Position numbers and translations under genes: made by a program
Notes under the pieces: generated by a model
Told to the model about the DNA's origin: nothing
Databases searched by the model: none
What the model saw: the letters and a program-made list of their open reading frames with translations, nothing else
In this document: positions 1-8,863 of the stretch, in pieces
Layout: each line of letters starts with the position of its first letter
Numbering within the stretch: the stretch's first letter is position 1
NCBI GenBank assembly: GCA_002471825.1
Contig: DKQS01000001.1
Location: 473,200 to 537,199 of the forward strand
Length of the DNA: 64,000 nt
DNA from: Flavobacteriaceae bacterium UBA7302
GTDB taxonomy: Bacteria > Bacteroidota > Bacteroidia > Flavobacteriales > Flavobacteriaceae
Direction: 5' to 3'

Positions 1-228
1 TCTCTTTTCATCAATAGCACCCTGGCGCAAGGCATAAGCTACGTTTAGTCCAGAATCGCGCATGTTTAAGCCCTGATTCAATCCTTGAGCACCGCATCCC
101 ACGATGACAATTTTCTTTCCTTCTAAGGCAGATACACCGTCCTCAAATTCTGAGGTTTCCATGAATCTACATTTCCCGAGTTGTTCTAATTTTTCTCTTA
201 GTGATAATGTGTTAAAATAATTTGCCAT
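1..228 (-). CDS. ilvC: Ketol-acid reductoisomerase, N-terminal part (runs off left edge)
   Basis: This enzyme converts acetolactate or acetohydroxybutyrate to the dihydroxy acid in valine and isoleucine synthesis, using NADPH. Only the first 76 codons are in the window. The start MANYFNTLSLREKLEQLGKC and the nucleotide-binding stretch IVIVGCGAQGLNQGLNMRDS closely match the long, E. coli-like class II enzyme. The ATG at 228 lies 6 bp after the ilvN stop, so this is the last visible gene of the ilvD-ilvB-ilvN-ilvC operon. The catalytic domain and C-terminus lie outside the window. Confidence 0.95.
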   Translation of the reverse strand, partial: MANYFNTLSLREKLEQLGKCRFMETSEFEDGVSALEGKKIVIVGCGAQGLNQGLNMRDSGLNVAYALRQGAIDEKR

Positions 229-234
229 TTCTTT

Positions 235-765
235 TTAGTTTGAAAATGCGGCTAGCATTGTTGATATTTTCATTTCGTCCTTGGTTACAGAAATTCGACC
301 TGATCGGGTGAATTGCATGATTCCAAAAACACTTAATTCTCTGTATAAAAGTTCTACTTCTTCTTTTTTTCCAGTTTTTTCAAGTACAAAAAACTCTTTG
401 TTCACCGTCACAATTCTTGCTCCGCTCTCTTTGATGATATTCTGAATTTGTCTTTCCTCAAAAAGTAAATCGGATTTGATTTTAAACAATCCTGATACCT
501 GGTAAATGGTATCCTCGTCTTTGTGATAATAAGCTTTGATGACCTCTACTTGCTTTTCTATCTGACCGATGATTTTTTTCATATTCACTTCAGACACATA
601 AACCACGATGGTAAATCTCGACACCCCTTTAATTTCAGAAGGTGAAGTATTCAAACTCTCAATATTGATATGTCTTCGCTGGAAGATTGCCGAAATACGA
701 TTTAGCAATCCGATGTTGTTTTCTGTATATACAGATACCGTAAATAGTTCTTTTTCTGTACTCAT
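235..765 (-). CDS. ilvN: Acetolactate synthase small (regulatory) subunit
   Basis: This is the regulatory partner of the IlvB catalytic subunit and gives valine feedback control and full activity. The protein has 176 aa, the usual size of the short form. An N-terminal ACT domain (about residues 6-80) carries the pattern NIGLLNRISAIFQRRHINI, where effector amino acids bind in this family. The rest matches the small-subunit C-terminal domain. It starts 2 bp after ilvB and ends 6 bp before ilvC, so translation is probably coupled. The symbol could equally be ilvH; sequence alone does not separate the two names here. Confidence 0.95.
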   Translation of the reverse strand: MSTEKELFTVSVYTENNIGLLNRISAIFQRRHINIESLNTSPSEIKGVSRFTIVVYVSEVNMKKIIGQIEKQVEVIKAYYHKDEDTIYQVSGLFKIKSDLLFEERQIQNIIKESGARIVTVNKEFFVLEKTGKKEEVELLYRELSVFGIMQFTRSGRISVTKDEMKISTMLAAFSN

Positions 766-767
766 AA

Positions 768-2501
768 TTATTCCAATCTTACTTCTGAAACACTCGCTCC
801 CGACGGAATCATCGGAAATACATTATCCTCTTTTTCAACACAAACTTCTAAGAAATAGGGCTCCTTTGAAGCGATCATTTCGGCAACAGCATCGGCTAAT
901 TCCTCTCGTTTGGTCACCTTTCTTGCGTTGAGATAATATCCTTTGGCAATGGCCACAAAATCTGGATTGATCATTTCGGTCGAAGCATATCGCTTATCAA
1001 AAAATAATTGTTGCCACTGTCTAACCATGCCCAAGAAATCGTTGTTCAACACCACGATTTTCACTGCTAATTGTTGCTGAAAAATGGTTCCCAATTCTTG
1101 AATGGTCATTTGATAACCACCGTCTCCACAGATCGCTACAACCTCTCGTTCAGGAACGGCCATTTTGGCTCCGATGGCTGCTGGTAAACAGAATCCCATG
1201 GTTCCCAATCCGCCTGAAGTAATGTTACTCTTTGATTCTTTGAAATCCGCATAGCGACAAGCAATCATTTGATGTTGACCAACATCAGAAACCACTACCG
1301 CCTTTCCATCGGTGTTTTTATTGATTTCCTTCAGAACTTCTCCCATAGTCAATCCTTCCTTATTCGGAAACAAGTCCTTATCGATGATTTTATCGTATTC
1401 TACCTTATATAGGTCTTTGAATTGTTGATGCCAAGCTTCGTGGGAATTGGAATTGATAAAAGGTAAAATCTTAGCAAGGTTTGCCTTAGCATCACCCAAT
1501 ACAGCAATGTCTGTTTTTACATTTTTATCTACCTCTGCAGGATCAATTTCAAAGTGAATTACTTTGGCCTGTTTTGCATAAGCATCCAATCGACCTGTCA
1601 CACGATCGTCAAATCGCATTCCGATAGCGATAAGCACATCACATTCATTGGTCAAAATATTAGGAGCATAATTTCCATGCATTCCCACCATACCCACATT
1701 CAAAGGATGGGAAGTCGGAATCGCAGAAGCTCCCAAGATGGTCCATGCAGAAGGAATTCCAGCTTTTTCTATAAAGGTTTGAAACTCTTCTTCTGCTTCA
1801 CCCAAAATCACACCTTGCCCCCATACCACAAATGGTTTTTTGGCTGAATTAATAAGATCGGCTGCAGCTTTCAAGGTCTCTTCTGAAGAAGTTGGAATTG
1901 GATTGTAACTCCTAATTTTTTCGCACTTTTCATAGCTAAAGTCAAACTCTTCAAACTGAGCGTCCTTAGTGATATCCACCAATACTGGACCAGGGCGTCC
2001 ACTTTTAGCAATATAAAATGCCTTAGCCATTACCTCTGGTATATCTTCTGCTCGAGTCACTTGACAATTCCATTTGGTTACGGGTGTGGAAATACCAACA
2101 ATATCAGTCTCTTGAAAGGCATCAGAACCTAACAAATGCGAAGGAACTTGTCCCGTTATGCAAACCATAGGTGTCGAATCAATTTGAGCATCGGCAATTC
2201 CCGTAATCAAATTGGTCGCTCCTGGACCAGAAGTCGCCATAGCTACCCCCACTTTTCCAGATACTCTTGCATACCCCTGAGCAGCATGAGTAGCCCCTTG
2301 TTCGTGTCGTGTTAAGACATGGTGAATCTGATCTTGGTATTTGAACAATTCGTCATAAACTGGCATAATAGCTCCGCCTGGATAGCCATATATGGTTGAA
2401 ACTCCCTCTTCAATTAAGCATCGAACCACTGCTTCACTTCCTGAAATTCTTTCAGTGATCTTGCTTTCTGATGGAGCTTTTGTAATGGTTTGCGTTCGCA
2501 T
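768..2501 (-). CDS. ilvB: Acetolactate synthase large (catalytic) subunit
   Basis: This thiamine-diphosphate enzyme condenses pyruvate with pyruvate or 2-oxobutyrate, the first common step of valine and isoleucine synthesis. At 577 aa it has normal length. The N-terminal domain has YGYPGGAIMPVYDEL and the catalytic Glu67 in TRHEQGATHAAQGYAR. The central FAD/DHS-like domain follows, and the C-terminal ThDP motif starts GDGGYQMTIQELGT and ends with the NN pair of VVLNNDF. It starts 13 bp after ilvD and ends 2 bp before ilvN, in the middle of the operon. The downstream ACT subunit suggests valine sensitivity. Confidence 0.96.
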   Translation of the reverse strand: MRTQTITKAPSESKITERISGSEAVVRCLIEEGVSTIYGYPGGAIMPVYDELFKYQDQIHHVLTRHEQGATHAAQGYARVSGKVGVAMATSGPGATNLITGIADAQIDSTPMVCITGQVPSHLLGSDAFQETDIVGISTPVTKWNCQVTRAEDIPEVMAKAFYIAKSGRPGPVLVDITKDAQFEEFDFSYEKCEKIRSYNPIPTSSEETLKAAADLINSAKKPFVVWGQGVILGEAEEEFQTFIEKAGIPSAWTILGASAIPTSHPLNVGMVGMHGNYAPNILTNECDVLIAIGMRFDDRVTGRLDAYAKQAKVIHFEIDPAEVDKNVKTDIAVLGDAKANLAKILPFINSNSHEAWHQQFKDLYKVEYDKIIDKDLFPNKEGLTMGEVLKEINKNTDGKAVVVSDVGQHQMIACRYADFKESKSNITSGGLGTMGFCLPAAIGAKMAVPEREVVAICGDGGYQMTIQELGTIFQQQLAVKIVVLNNDFLGMVRQWQQLFFDKRYASTEMINPDFVAIAKGYYLNARKVTKREELADAVAEMIASKEPYFLEVCVEKEDNVFPMIPSGASVSEVRLE

Positions 2502-2514
2502 ATTTGTTGATTTA

Positions 2515-4194
2515 TTATCCGTCAGTCACACATCCTTTTGAGGCTGATGCAACGATTTTCGAATATTTATGTAAAATTCCTTTTTTGTGTTTTGGTGCAG
2601 GGGCTTTCCAATTTGCTCTTCGTTCTTGCAATTCCTCCTCCGATAACAAAACATCAATGGTGTTCTTCTCGGCATTGATTCGAATGGTATCTCCTGTTTC
2701 TAGAAGCGCTATGTTTCCACCAGATTGTGCTTCTGGCGTTATGTGTCCCACTACGAATCCGTGAGTTCCTCCAGAAAATCGACCATCGGTAATTAAAGCG
2801 ACTGATTTTCCCAATCCAGCGCCCATAATCATGGAAGTTGGTTTGAGCATTTCCGGCATCCCTGGTCCGCCTTTGGGTCCAACATAACGGATGACCACTA
2901 CATCGCCTTTGGAGACATCTCCGTTCGAAATTCCTTCGTTGGCCTCCTGTTCTGAATTGTAGACCACCGCTTTCCCTTCGAAAAAAGCACCTTCTTTTCC
3001 TGAGATTTTGGCAACAGCTCCTTCTGAAGCGAGGTTCCCATATAAAATCTGGATATTCCCTGTGGATTTCAATGCGTCTTTGGTCGGATAAATCACGTCT
3101 TGATCCTTTTCAAACTCAAGTGCCACCACGTCCTTTAAATTCTCGGCTAGAGTCTTACCGGTAACTGTCAAACAATCACCATGCAGAAAGCCTTCATCCA
3201 ATAGATACTTCATCACGGCTGGCGTTCCCCCAATGCTATGAATATCTTCCATCAAATATTTTCCTGATGGTTTCAAATCTGCAATCAATGGCGTTCGATC
3301 GGAAACTCGTTGAAAGTCCTCTAAAGTAAAATCGATATCTGCTGCATAAGCAATGGCCAAGAAATGTAAAACTGCGTTCGTTGAACCACCCAAAGCATTC
3401 ACCATAGTAATGGCGTTTTCAATAGATTTTTTCGAAATAATATCCAAAGGTTTCAGATCCTTTTCCAACAACCCTTTTAAAGCCAAAGCCGTTCTCTCTG
3501 CCTCCGATTTCTTATTCGGATTTTCAGCCGGAATGGATGAATTGTAAGGCATTGCAAAGCCCATGGCCTCAATCGCCGATGCCATAGTGTTTGCCGTATA
3601 CATACCACCACAGGCTCCAGCTCCAGGAATCGCATTTTTAATGATTTCTCGATACTCTTGTTCATCGATTTCACCTGCAACCTTTTGCCCTAGGGCTTCG
3701 AAGGCTGAAACTATATTTAATTTTCTTCCCTTGTAATTTCCGGAAGCGATGGTTCCACCATACATCATGATGGAGGGTCTGTTCAATCGCAACATGGCAA
3801 TAACCGCCCCTGGCATGTTTTTATCACAACCAACCACGGCAACCAATCCGTCATAGCTTTGAGCGTTCATAACCGTTTCAATGGAATCTGCAATAATATC
3901 TCTTGAAACCAAGGAGTAATTCATACCTGATGTTCCCATGGAAATTCCGTCTGAAACACCAATGGTATTGAATCCCAAACCAACCATATCGGCAATCTTG
4001 CATTCCACTTTCACCTCGCCTGCCAATTGGTTCAAATGCATGTTGCAAGGATTTCCATCATACCCCGTACTTGCAATTCCAACCTGTGGTTTGTTCATAT
4101 CTTCATCGGTCAAACCAACGGCATACAACATCGCTTGCGATGCTGGTTGCGATTCGTCTTGTGTAAGTCTGCTACTGTGTTTGTTCAGTTTCAT
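2515..4194 (-). CDS. ilvD: Dihydroxy-acid dehydratase
   Basis: The enzyme dehydrates dihydroxy acids to the keto acids that become valine and isoleucine, using an Fe-S cluster and Mg2+. The protein has 559 aa, normal for the family. Cluster-ligand cysteines are visible in GNPCNMHLNQLA, VVGCDKNMPGAV and GAGACGGMYTANTMA. The C-terminal swivel domain has GRFSGGTHGFVVGH. It is the first gene of the ilv operon. The upstream gap to leuB (4195-4470) is A/T-rich and contains the terminator of the leu operon. I see no convincing promoter or leader peptide in that gap. Confidence 0.96.
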   Translation of the reverse strand: MKLNKHSSRLTQDESQPASQAMLYAVGLTDEDMNKPQVGIASTGYDGNPCNMHLNQLAGEVKVECKIADMVGLGFNTIGVSDGISMGTSGMNYSLVSRDIIADSIETVMNAQSYDGLVAVVGCDKNMPGAVIAMLRLNRPSIMMYGGTIASGNYKGRKLNIVSAFEALGQKVAGEIDEQEYREIIKNAIPGAGACGGMYTANTMASAIEAMGFAMPYNSSIPAENPNKKSEAERTALALKGLLEKDLKPLDIISKKSIENAITMVNALGGSTNAVLHFLAIAYAADIDFTLEDFQRVSDRTPLIADLKPSGKYLMEDIHSIGGTPAVMKYLLDEGFLHGDCLTVTGKTLAENLKDVVALEFEKDQDVIYPTKDALKSTGNIQILYGNLASEGAVAKISGKEGAFFEGKAVVYNSEQEANEGISNGDVSKGDVVVIRYVGPKGGPGMPEMLKPTSMIMGAGLGKSVALITDGRFSGGTHGFVVGHITPEAQSGGNIALLETGDTIRINAEKNTIDVLLSEEELQERRANWKAPAPKHKKGILHKYSKIVASASKGCVTDG

Positions 4195-4351
4195 ATTCTT
4201 TTCTTCTGTACTAAAGTATTGGCTCTGTTTTTTTATTTTTTTTGAGAAATTCTAATTGGGTTATCCCTAATGGTAGTATTTAGTATTTATATCACTGTTT
4301 ATCAACGGTTTACTTCGTTTAAAGTTATGATGTTCACTTTTGTATTCTAAT

Positions 4352-4381
4352 AAAAAAAACCTTCCGTAAAAGGAAGGTTTT
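4352..4381 (-). terminator. Intrinsic terminator after leuB
   Basis: A perfect 9-bp stem (4357-4365 with 4372-4380, arms AAACCTTCC and GGAAGGTTT) encloses a 6-nt loop. On the minus strand it is followed by a run of eight T, complementary to the A-run at 4352-4359. It lies about 90 bp beyond the leuB stop and 160 bp before the ilvD start. It therefore separates the leu and ilv transcripts. Confidence 0.8.
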
Positions 4382-4470
4382 CAATGTTTTATAGCACAAT
4401 TCTTCCTATCATTTTCAGTTGAAAATAATAATTCGAATGACTGTAATATTTGTGTATAGTTCTTGCATCT

Positions 4471-5592
4471 CTAGATTATGGTACTATTCCCCATATGGAT
4501 GTTTTTGAAATTGATATTGCTATCATTTTGGTTCTCTATGTAATCTGCAACAAAATCACCCACCTTAGAACAAGGAGCCGCGTAAGCATCCTTTCCTTTG
4601 AGATCAACTGTGGTAATTCCCAAATTAATGGATTTTTCCACTGCATTTTCAATAGCGGTTGCTTCTTCATACAATCCCAAGTGTTGTAATAACATGGCCG
4701 CCGATAAAATGGATGCCAATGGATTGGCAATGTCTTTGCCCTTTGCCTGTGGAAAAGATCCGTGGATGGGTTCAAAAAGTGCATTTTTATCGCCTATTGA
4801 TGAGGAAGCTAACAAGCCAATGGAGCCACCAATAACGCTAGCTTCATCGGAAATAATGTCTCCAAAAAGATTTTCAGTCAGAATCACGTCAAACTGTTTC
4901 GGATTCAAAATCAATTGCATCGCCGCGTTGTCTACAAATAAATATTCCAAGGTTACCTCCGGATAGACTTTGGCAATTTCGGTAACTGTTTTTCGCCACA
5001 ATCTTGAGGTTTCCAAAACATTGGCCTTATCGACCAAGGTTACTTTTTTCTTTCTGTTTTGAGCTGCCTTGAATGCCAAATGGCTGATTCTAGATATCTC
5101 TTCAACCGTGTAAGCACATCCATCAAAAGCAGATTGCCCATCGTCACTCAATTCTTTCACTCCGAAATAGATTCCTCCAGTTAATTCCCTGAAAATAGAG
5201 ATGTCGGTCCCTTTGATATTTTCCTTTTTCAAAGGTGAATTGGAAATCAATTTGTCATAAGCCTTTACAGGTCTTACATTGCAATACAAGCCCAATTCTT
5301 TTCGCAATTTTAGCAATCCTTGTTCTGGTCGAACCTTGGCTGTTGGATCATTATCATATTTCGGATCTCCAATGGCTCCAAATAAAATCGCATCAGATTG
5401 CTTACAGATTTCAATAGTTTCATCTGGCAACGGATTACCTGTTTTGTCGATAGCGCAAGCACCCATCAGGGCTTCTTTATAAATAAAAACATGGTCATAA
5501 ACATCGGCTACTGCCTTCAATGCTTTTTTAGCTTGTGCAATAACTTCAGGGCCAATTCCGTCTCCAGGGATAACTGCAATATTGTATTTCAT
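4471..5592 (-). CDS. leuB: 3-isopropylmalate dehydrogenase
   Basis: This NAD-dependent enzyme oxidises and decarboxylates 3-isopropylmalate to 2-ketoisocaproate, the last specific step before leucine transamination. The protein has 373 aa. Family landmarks are the N-terminal AVIPGDGIGPEVIAQA, the substrate-arginine region, DIISDEASVIGGSIGLL (metal aspartates) and FEPIHGSFPQAKGKDIANP. It is the last gene of leuA-leuC-leuD-leuB, starts 3 bp after the leuD stop, and is followed by an intrinsic terminator. The tail after the dehydrogenase core (residues about 355-373) is not distinctive. Confidence 0.96.
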   Translation of the reverse strand: MKYNIAVIPGDGIGPEVIAQAKKALKAVADVYDHVFIYKEALMGACAIDKTGNPLPDETIEICKQSDAILFGAIGDPKYDNDPTAKVRPEQGLLKLRKELGLYCNVRPVKAYDKLISNSPLKKENIKGTDISIFRELTGGIYFGVKELSDDGQSAFDGCAYTVEEISRISHLAFKAAQNRKKKVTLVDKANVLETSRLWRKTVTEIAKVYPEVTLEYLFVDNAAMQLILNPKQFDVILTENLFGDIISDEASVIGGSIGLLASSSIGDKNALFEPIHGSFPQAKGKDIANPLASILSAAMLLQHLGLYEEATAIENAVEKSINLGITTVDLKGKDAYAAPCSKVGDFVADYIENQNDSNINFKNIHMGNSTII

Positions 5593-5595
5593 AAC

Positions 5596-6177
5596 TTAAT
5601 TGATTGATGCTTCAAATGCTTTTATTTTATCTAATTTACTAACTAAAAAGTCAATATCATCATATCCATTGATCAAACAGGTCTTTTTGTACGGATTGAT
5701 TTCAAATTCCCAATTGCCAACAGGAGTTTTCAATAATTGACCTTCCAAATCGACCTCAAGAATTGCTTTAGGGTTCTGTTTGATATGACTCAATAAGTTC
5801 TTCAAAAATTCATCCGAAACCTGAATGGGTAGCAATCCGTTGTTCAAAGCATTTCCTTTGAAAATGTCTGCAAAAAAACTGCTGATTACGACCTTAAATC
5901 CATATCCAACCAATGCCCAGGCCGCATGTTCACGACTCGAACCACATCCGAAGTTATCTCCCGCTACCAGAATACTACCTTCAAAAGTGGCATCATTCAA
6001 AACGAAATCTTCGTTTACCGACCCATCTTTGTGATAACGCCAATCTCTAAAGACATTGTCTCCAAAACCTGCCTTGTCCGTCGCTTTTAAAAATCGAGCC
6101 GGAATGATTTGATCTGTGTCAATATTTTCAATGGCTAATGGAATAGCTGTCGATTGTAATGTTGTAAACTTCTCCAT
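5596..6177 (-). CDS. leuD: 3-isopropylmalate dehydratase small subunit
   Basis: LeuD is the swivel-domain subunit that pairs with LeuC to isomerise 2-isopropylmalate to 3-isopropylmalate. The protein has 193 aa, close to the usual 200. It contains NIDTDQIIPARFLK near the N-terminus and the substrate-binding DNFGCGSSREHAAWAL in the middle, both diagnostic of the aconitase-swivel family. It starts 1 bp after leuC and ends 3 bp before leuB. Confidence 0.96.
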   Translation of the reverse strand: MEKFTTLQSTAIPLAIENIDTDQIIPARFLKATDKAGFGDNVFRDWRYHKDGSVNEDFVLNDATFEGSILVAGDNFGCGSSREHAAWALVGYGFKVVISSFFADIFKGNALNNGLLPIQVSDEFLKNLLSHIKQNPKAILEVDLEGQLLKTPVGNWEFEINPYKKTCLINGYDDIDFLVSKLDKIKAFEASIN

Positions 6178-6178
6178 C

Positions 6179-7555
6179 TTAATTCAGTGTTATGTCAACA
6201 ATTTTACCTTCTATGGCCGTAGCAGCTGCCACAAGTGGACTCGCCAATAAGGTTCGAGAACCTTGACCTTGTCTTCCTTCAAAATTTCGATTCGAAGTTG
6301 AAACACAATATTCACCTTCCGGAATTTTATCGTCGTTCATCGCCAAACAAGCCGAACAACCCGGTTGTCTAATCTGAAATCCCGCTTCCTCGAAAATGGT
6401 TTTCAAACCTTCATCCTGAATTTGTTTGGCCACACGCTGTGAGCCCGGCACCAACCAAGCAGTTACATTTTGAGCTTTTTGTTTCCCTTTTACATAGGAA
6501 GCAGCGACTCTAAAATCTTCTATTCTAGAGTTAGTGCAGCTTCCGATAAAGACATAGTTTATTTGTTGATTCAGTAAGGAAGATCCTTTTTGAAAATTCA
6601 TATATTTCAATGATTTCTCGAAGGATGCATCCTCTAATTGAGGTATTTTTTCCGTGATCTTTATCCCCATTCCCGGATTGGTTCCGTAGGTAATCATGGG
6701 CTGAATGTCTTCTGCATCGAACCAATATTCTTGATCAAAAACCGCATCATCGTCGGTTTTTAATGTTTTCCAATAAGCAACCTTTGATTCAAACTCATCC
6801 CCTTTCGGAGCAAAATCTCTTCCTTTAATGTATTCAAAAGTCGTTTCATCCGGGGCTATCATTCCCCCTCGAGCCCCCATTTCAATACTCATATTACATA
6901 CAGTCATTCGACCTTCCATAGACATGTTTTCAAAGACAGACCCTGCGTATTCACAGAAATAGCCAGTACCAGAATTGGTGCCTAATTTGGAAATGATGTA
7001 GAGAATGACATCTTTTGGTAACACTCCTTTCTTGAGACTACCGTTGACGTTTACTCTTAATTTTTTAGGTTTCTGCAACAGCAAACACTGACTCGCAAAT
7101 ACCTGCGCAACTTGACTTGTTCCAATTCCGAATGCGATGGTCCCAAAAGCTCCATGGGTAGACGTATGGGAATCGCCACAAACCATGGTCATTCCGGGCT
7201 GGGTAATACCTAATTCCGGAGCAATGACATGTACAATTCCGTTGTTTTCATGACCTAAGCCATAAAGCGGAATGTTGTTCAACTTGCAATTTTCTGCCAA
7301 TTGGTTCAACTGGTTACGAGATAATTCGTCTTTGACCGGCAAATGCTGATCAATGGTAGGCGTATTGTGATCAGCCGTTGCAACAATCTTATCAGGTCTA
7401 GCAATCGGTATATTTCGCTTTCGAAGCTCTTCAAAGGCTTGCGGACTCGTTACTTCGTGAATCAAGTGTTTATCAATGTATAACACTTGTAGACCATCCT
7501 CTAACGTATCTACCACATGTGCATCCCAAACTTTATCAAATAGTGTTTTTCCCAT
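6179..7555 (-). CDS. leuC: 3-isopropylmalate dehydratase large subunit
   Basis: LeuC is the Fe-S catalytic subunit of isopropylmalate isomerase. The protein has 458 aa. The three cluster cysteines sit in GSCTNSRIEDFRVAA and QPGCSACLAMN, and the substrate-binding GDSHTSTHGAFGTIAFGIGT is intact. The ATG at 7555 abuts the leuA stop codon with no gap, and the stop is 1 bp before leuD, so LeuC and LeuD are likely made together as the two halves of one enzyme. Confidence 0.96.
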   Translation of the reverse strand: MGKTLFDKVWDAHVVDTLEDGLQVLYIDKHLIHEVTSPQAFEELRKRNIPIARPDKIVATADHNTPTIDQHLPVKDELSRNQLNQLAENCKLNNIPLYGLGHENNGIVHVIAPELGITQPGMTMVCGDSHTSTHGAFGTIAFGIGTSQVAQVFASQCLLLQKPKKLRVNVNGSLKKGVLPKDVILYIISKLGTNSGTGYFCEYAGSVFENMSMEGRMTVCNMSIEMGARGGMIAPDETTFEYIKGRDFAPKGDEFESKVAYWKTLKTDDDAVFDQEYWFDAEDIQPMITYGTNPGMGIKITEKIPQLEDASFEKSLKYMNFQKGSSLLNQQINYVFIGSCTNSRIEDFRVAASYVKGKQKAQNVTAWLVPGSQRVAKQIQDEGLKTIFEEAGFQIRQPGCSACLAMNDDKIPEGEYCVSTSNRNFEGRQGQGSRTLLASPLVAAATAIEGKIVDITLN

Positions 7556-8731
7556 TTATACAATTGCAATTTTAGAAACTTTATCTACAATACTCATGAT
7601 TTTGTGCAAATCTTCATCAATAACTTCTTTTTGACGATCTGCAAATTCCAAAAAGGTCTTATAGGCTTCATCCAATTGGATTTTGGTCAATTCATAACCA
7701 ATTTTCTTTGCTCTATACGCCAAAGCCGCACGACCACTTCTCGCTGTGAGCACGATGGCACTTTCTGTAACACCTACCTCCTCAGGATCCATAATTTCAT
7801 AGGTTTCTCTATTCTTAATCACCCCGTCTTGATGAATTCCAGAGCTGTGCGCAAAGGCATTGGCACCCACAACCGCTTTGTTTGGCTGTACGGGCATACC
7901 CATTTTATCACGCACCATTAAACTGGTATCGTACAATAATTTGGTATTGATATCTGTATGTAAATTCAAGTATGGATGTTGTTTTAAAATCATCACCACC
8001 TCTTCCAACGCCGTATTTCCAGCTCGTTCTCCAATTCCATTAATCGTACATTCGATTTGACGTGCTCCATTGATCACCCCAGAAATAGAATTGGCTGTGG
8101 CCAAGCCCAAATCGTTGTGACAATGACAAGATAAGATGACATTTTCAATCCCTTTCACATTTTCTCTCAAGTACTTCATCTTTGCCCCGTACTCTTCTGG
8201 AAGGCAATATCCTGTGGTATCTGGAATGTTTAAAACGGTTGCTCCGGCCTTAATTACTTCCTCACAGACTTTGGCAAGAAAAGCATTATCGGTTCTACCA
8301 GCGTCTTCGGCATAAAACTCAACATCATCCACAAAAGACTTGGCATAACTCACAGACTTAATGGCTCGTTCAAGCACTTGGTCTCTGGTTGCATTAAATT
8401 TGAATTTGATATGAGAATCGCTGGTACCAATACCCGTATGGATTCTTGGTTTTACAGCATATTTCAAAGCTTCGGCCGCCACTTCAATATCTTTGGCAAC
8501 CGCACGAGTCAATCCGCAAACGGTTGCATTTTTTACCACTTTGGTGATTTCTGATACTGATGCAAAATCGCCCGGACTAGAAATCGGGAAACCAGCTTCA
8601 ATAACGTCCACTCCCAATTCATCCAATCGCTCCGCGATGATTAATTTTTGTTTGGTATCTAGTTTACAACCCGGAACCTGCTCACCATCTCGCAAAGTGG
8701 TATCGAAAATTTGAACTTTATTATCCTGCAT
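7556..8731 (-). CDS. leuA: 2-isopropylmalate synthase, short form without regulatory domain
   Basis: This enzyme condenses 2-ketoisovalerate with acetyl-CoA, the committed step to leucine. The N-terminal TIM barrel is complete, with FDTTLRDGEQVPG, HCHNDLGLATANS and NGIGERAGNTALEEV (metal and substrate residues). The protein stops at 391 aa, soon after the subdomain with GIHQDGVIKN. The roughly 130-residue C-terminal LeuA dimer domain that binds leucine in 500-aa enzymes is absent, and no frameshifted remnant follows because leuC begins at the very next base. Homocitrate and citramalate synthases are related, but the leuCDB context fixes the role. A good promoter lies 30 bp upstream. Confidence 0.93.
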   Translation of the reverse strand: MQDNKVQIFDTTLRDGEQVPGCKLDTKQKLIIAERLDELGVDVIEAGFPISSPGDFASVSEITKVVKNATVCGLTRAVAKDIEVAAEALKYAVKPRIHTGIGTSDSHIKFKFNATRDQVLERAIKSVSYAKSFVDDVEFYAEDAGRTDNAFLAKVCEEVIKAGATVLNIPDTTGYCLPEEYGAKMKYLRENVKGIENVILSCHCHNDLGLATANSISGVINGARQIECTINGIGERAGNTALEEVVMILKQHPYLNLHTDINTKLLYDTSLMVRDKMGMPVQPNKAVVGANAFAHSSGIHQDGVIKNRETYEIMDPEEVGVTESAIVLTARSGRAALAYRAKKIGYELTKIQLDEAYKTFLEFADRQKEVIDEDLHKIMSIVDKVSKIAIV

Positions 8732-8761
8732 AATTCAACTGTATTAAAGAATTTTCTAAAT

Positions 8762-8795
8762 CAAATGTATATATTGGCGTTTTTAAAGTGACAAA
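8762..8795 (-). promoter_or_regulatory. Sigma-A-type promoter of the leu operon
   Basis: Read on the minus strand, TTTG (8795-8792) is followed by 22 nt and then TACATTTG (8769-8762). This matches the Bacteroidota housekeeping consensus TTG, 17-23 nt, TAnnTTTG. The predicted start near 8755 gives a leader of only about 25 nt before the leuA ATG at 8731, too short for an attenuator. Confidence 0.6.
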
Positions 8796-8863
8796 CCAAC
8801 TGATTTTATAACCGATTTCTAAATGGAAATTTTGAATTATAAAAGTTTGTTTTTCAATTGTTT

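Noticed and set aside
8832..8857. Promoter for the helical-repeat gene at 8864 (AAAGTTTG)
   Set aside because: The first base of the -7 motif does not match, there is no TTG at the right spacing, and it lies too close to the start codon.
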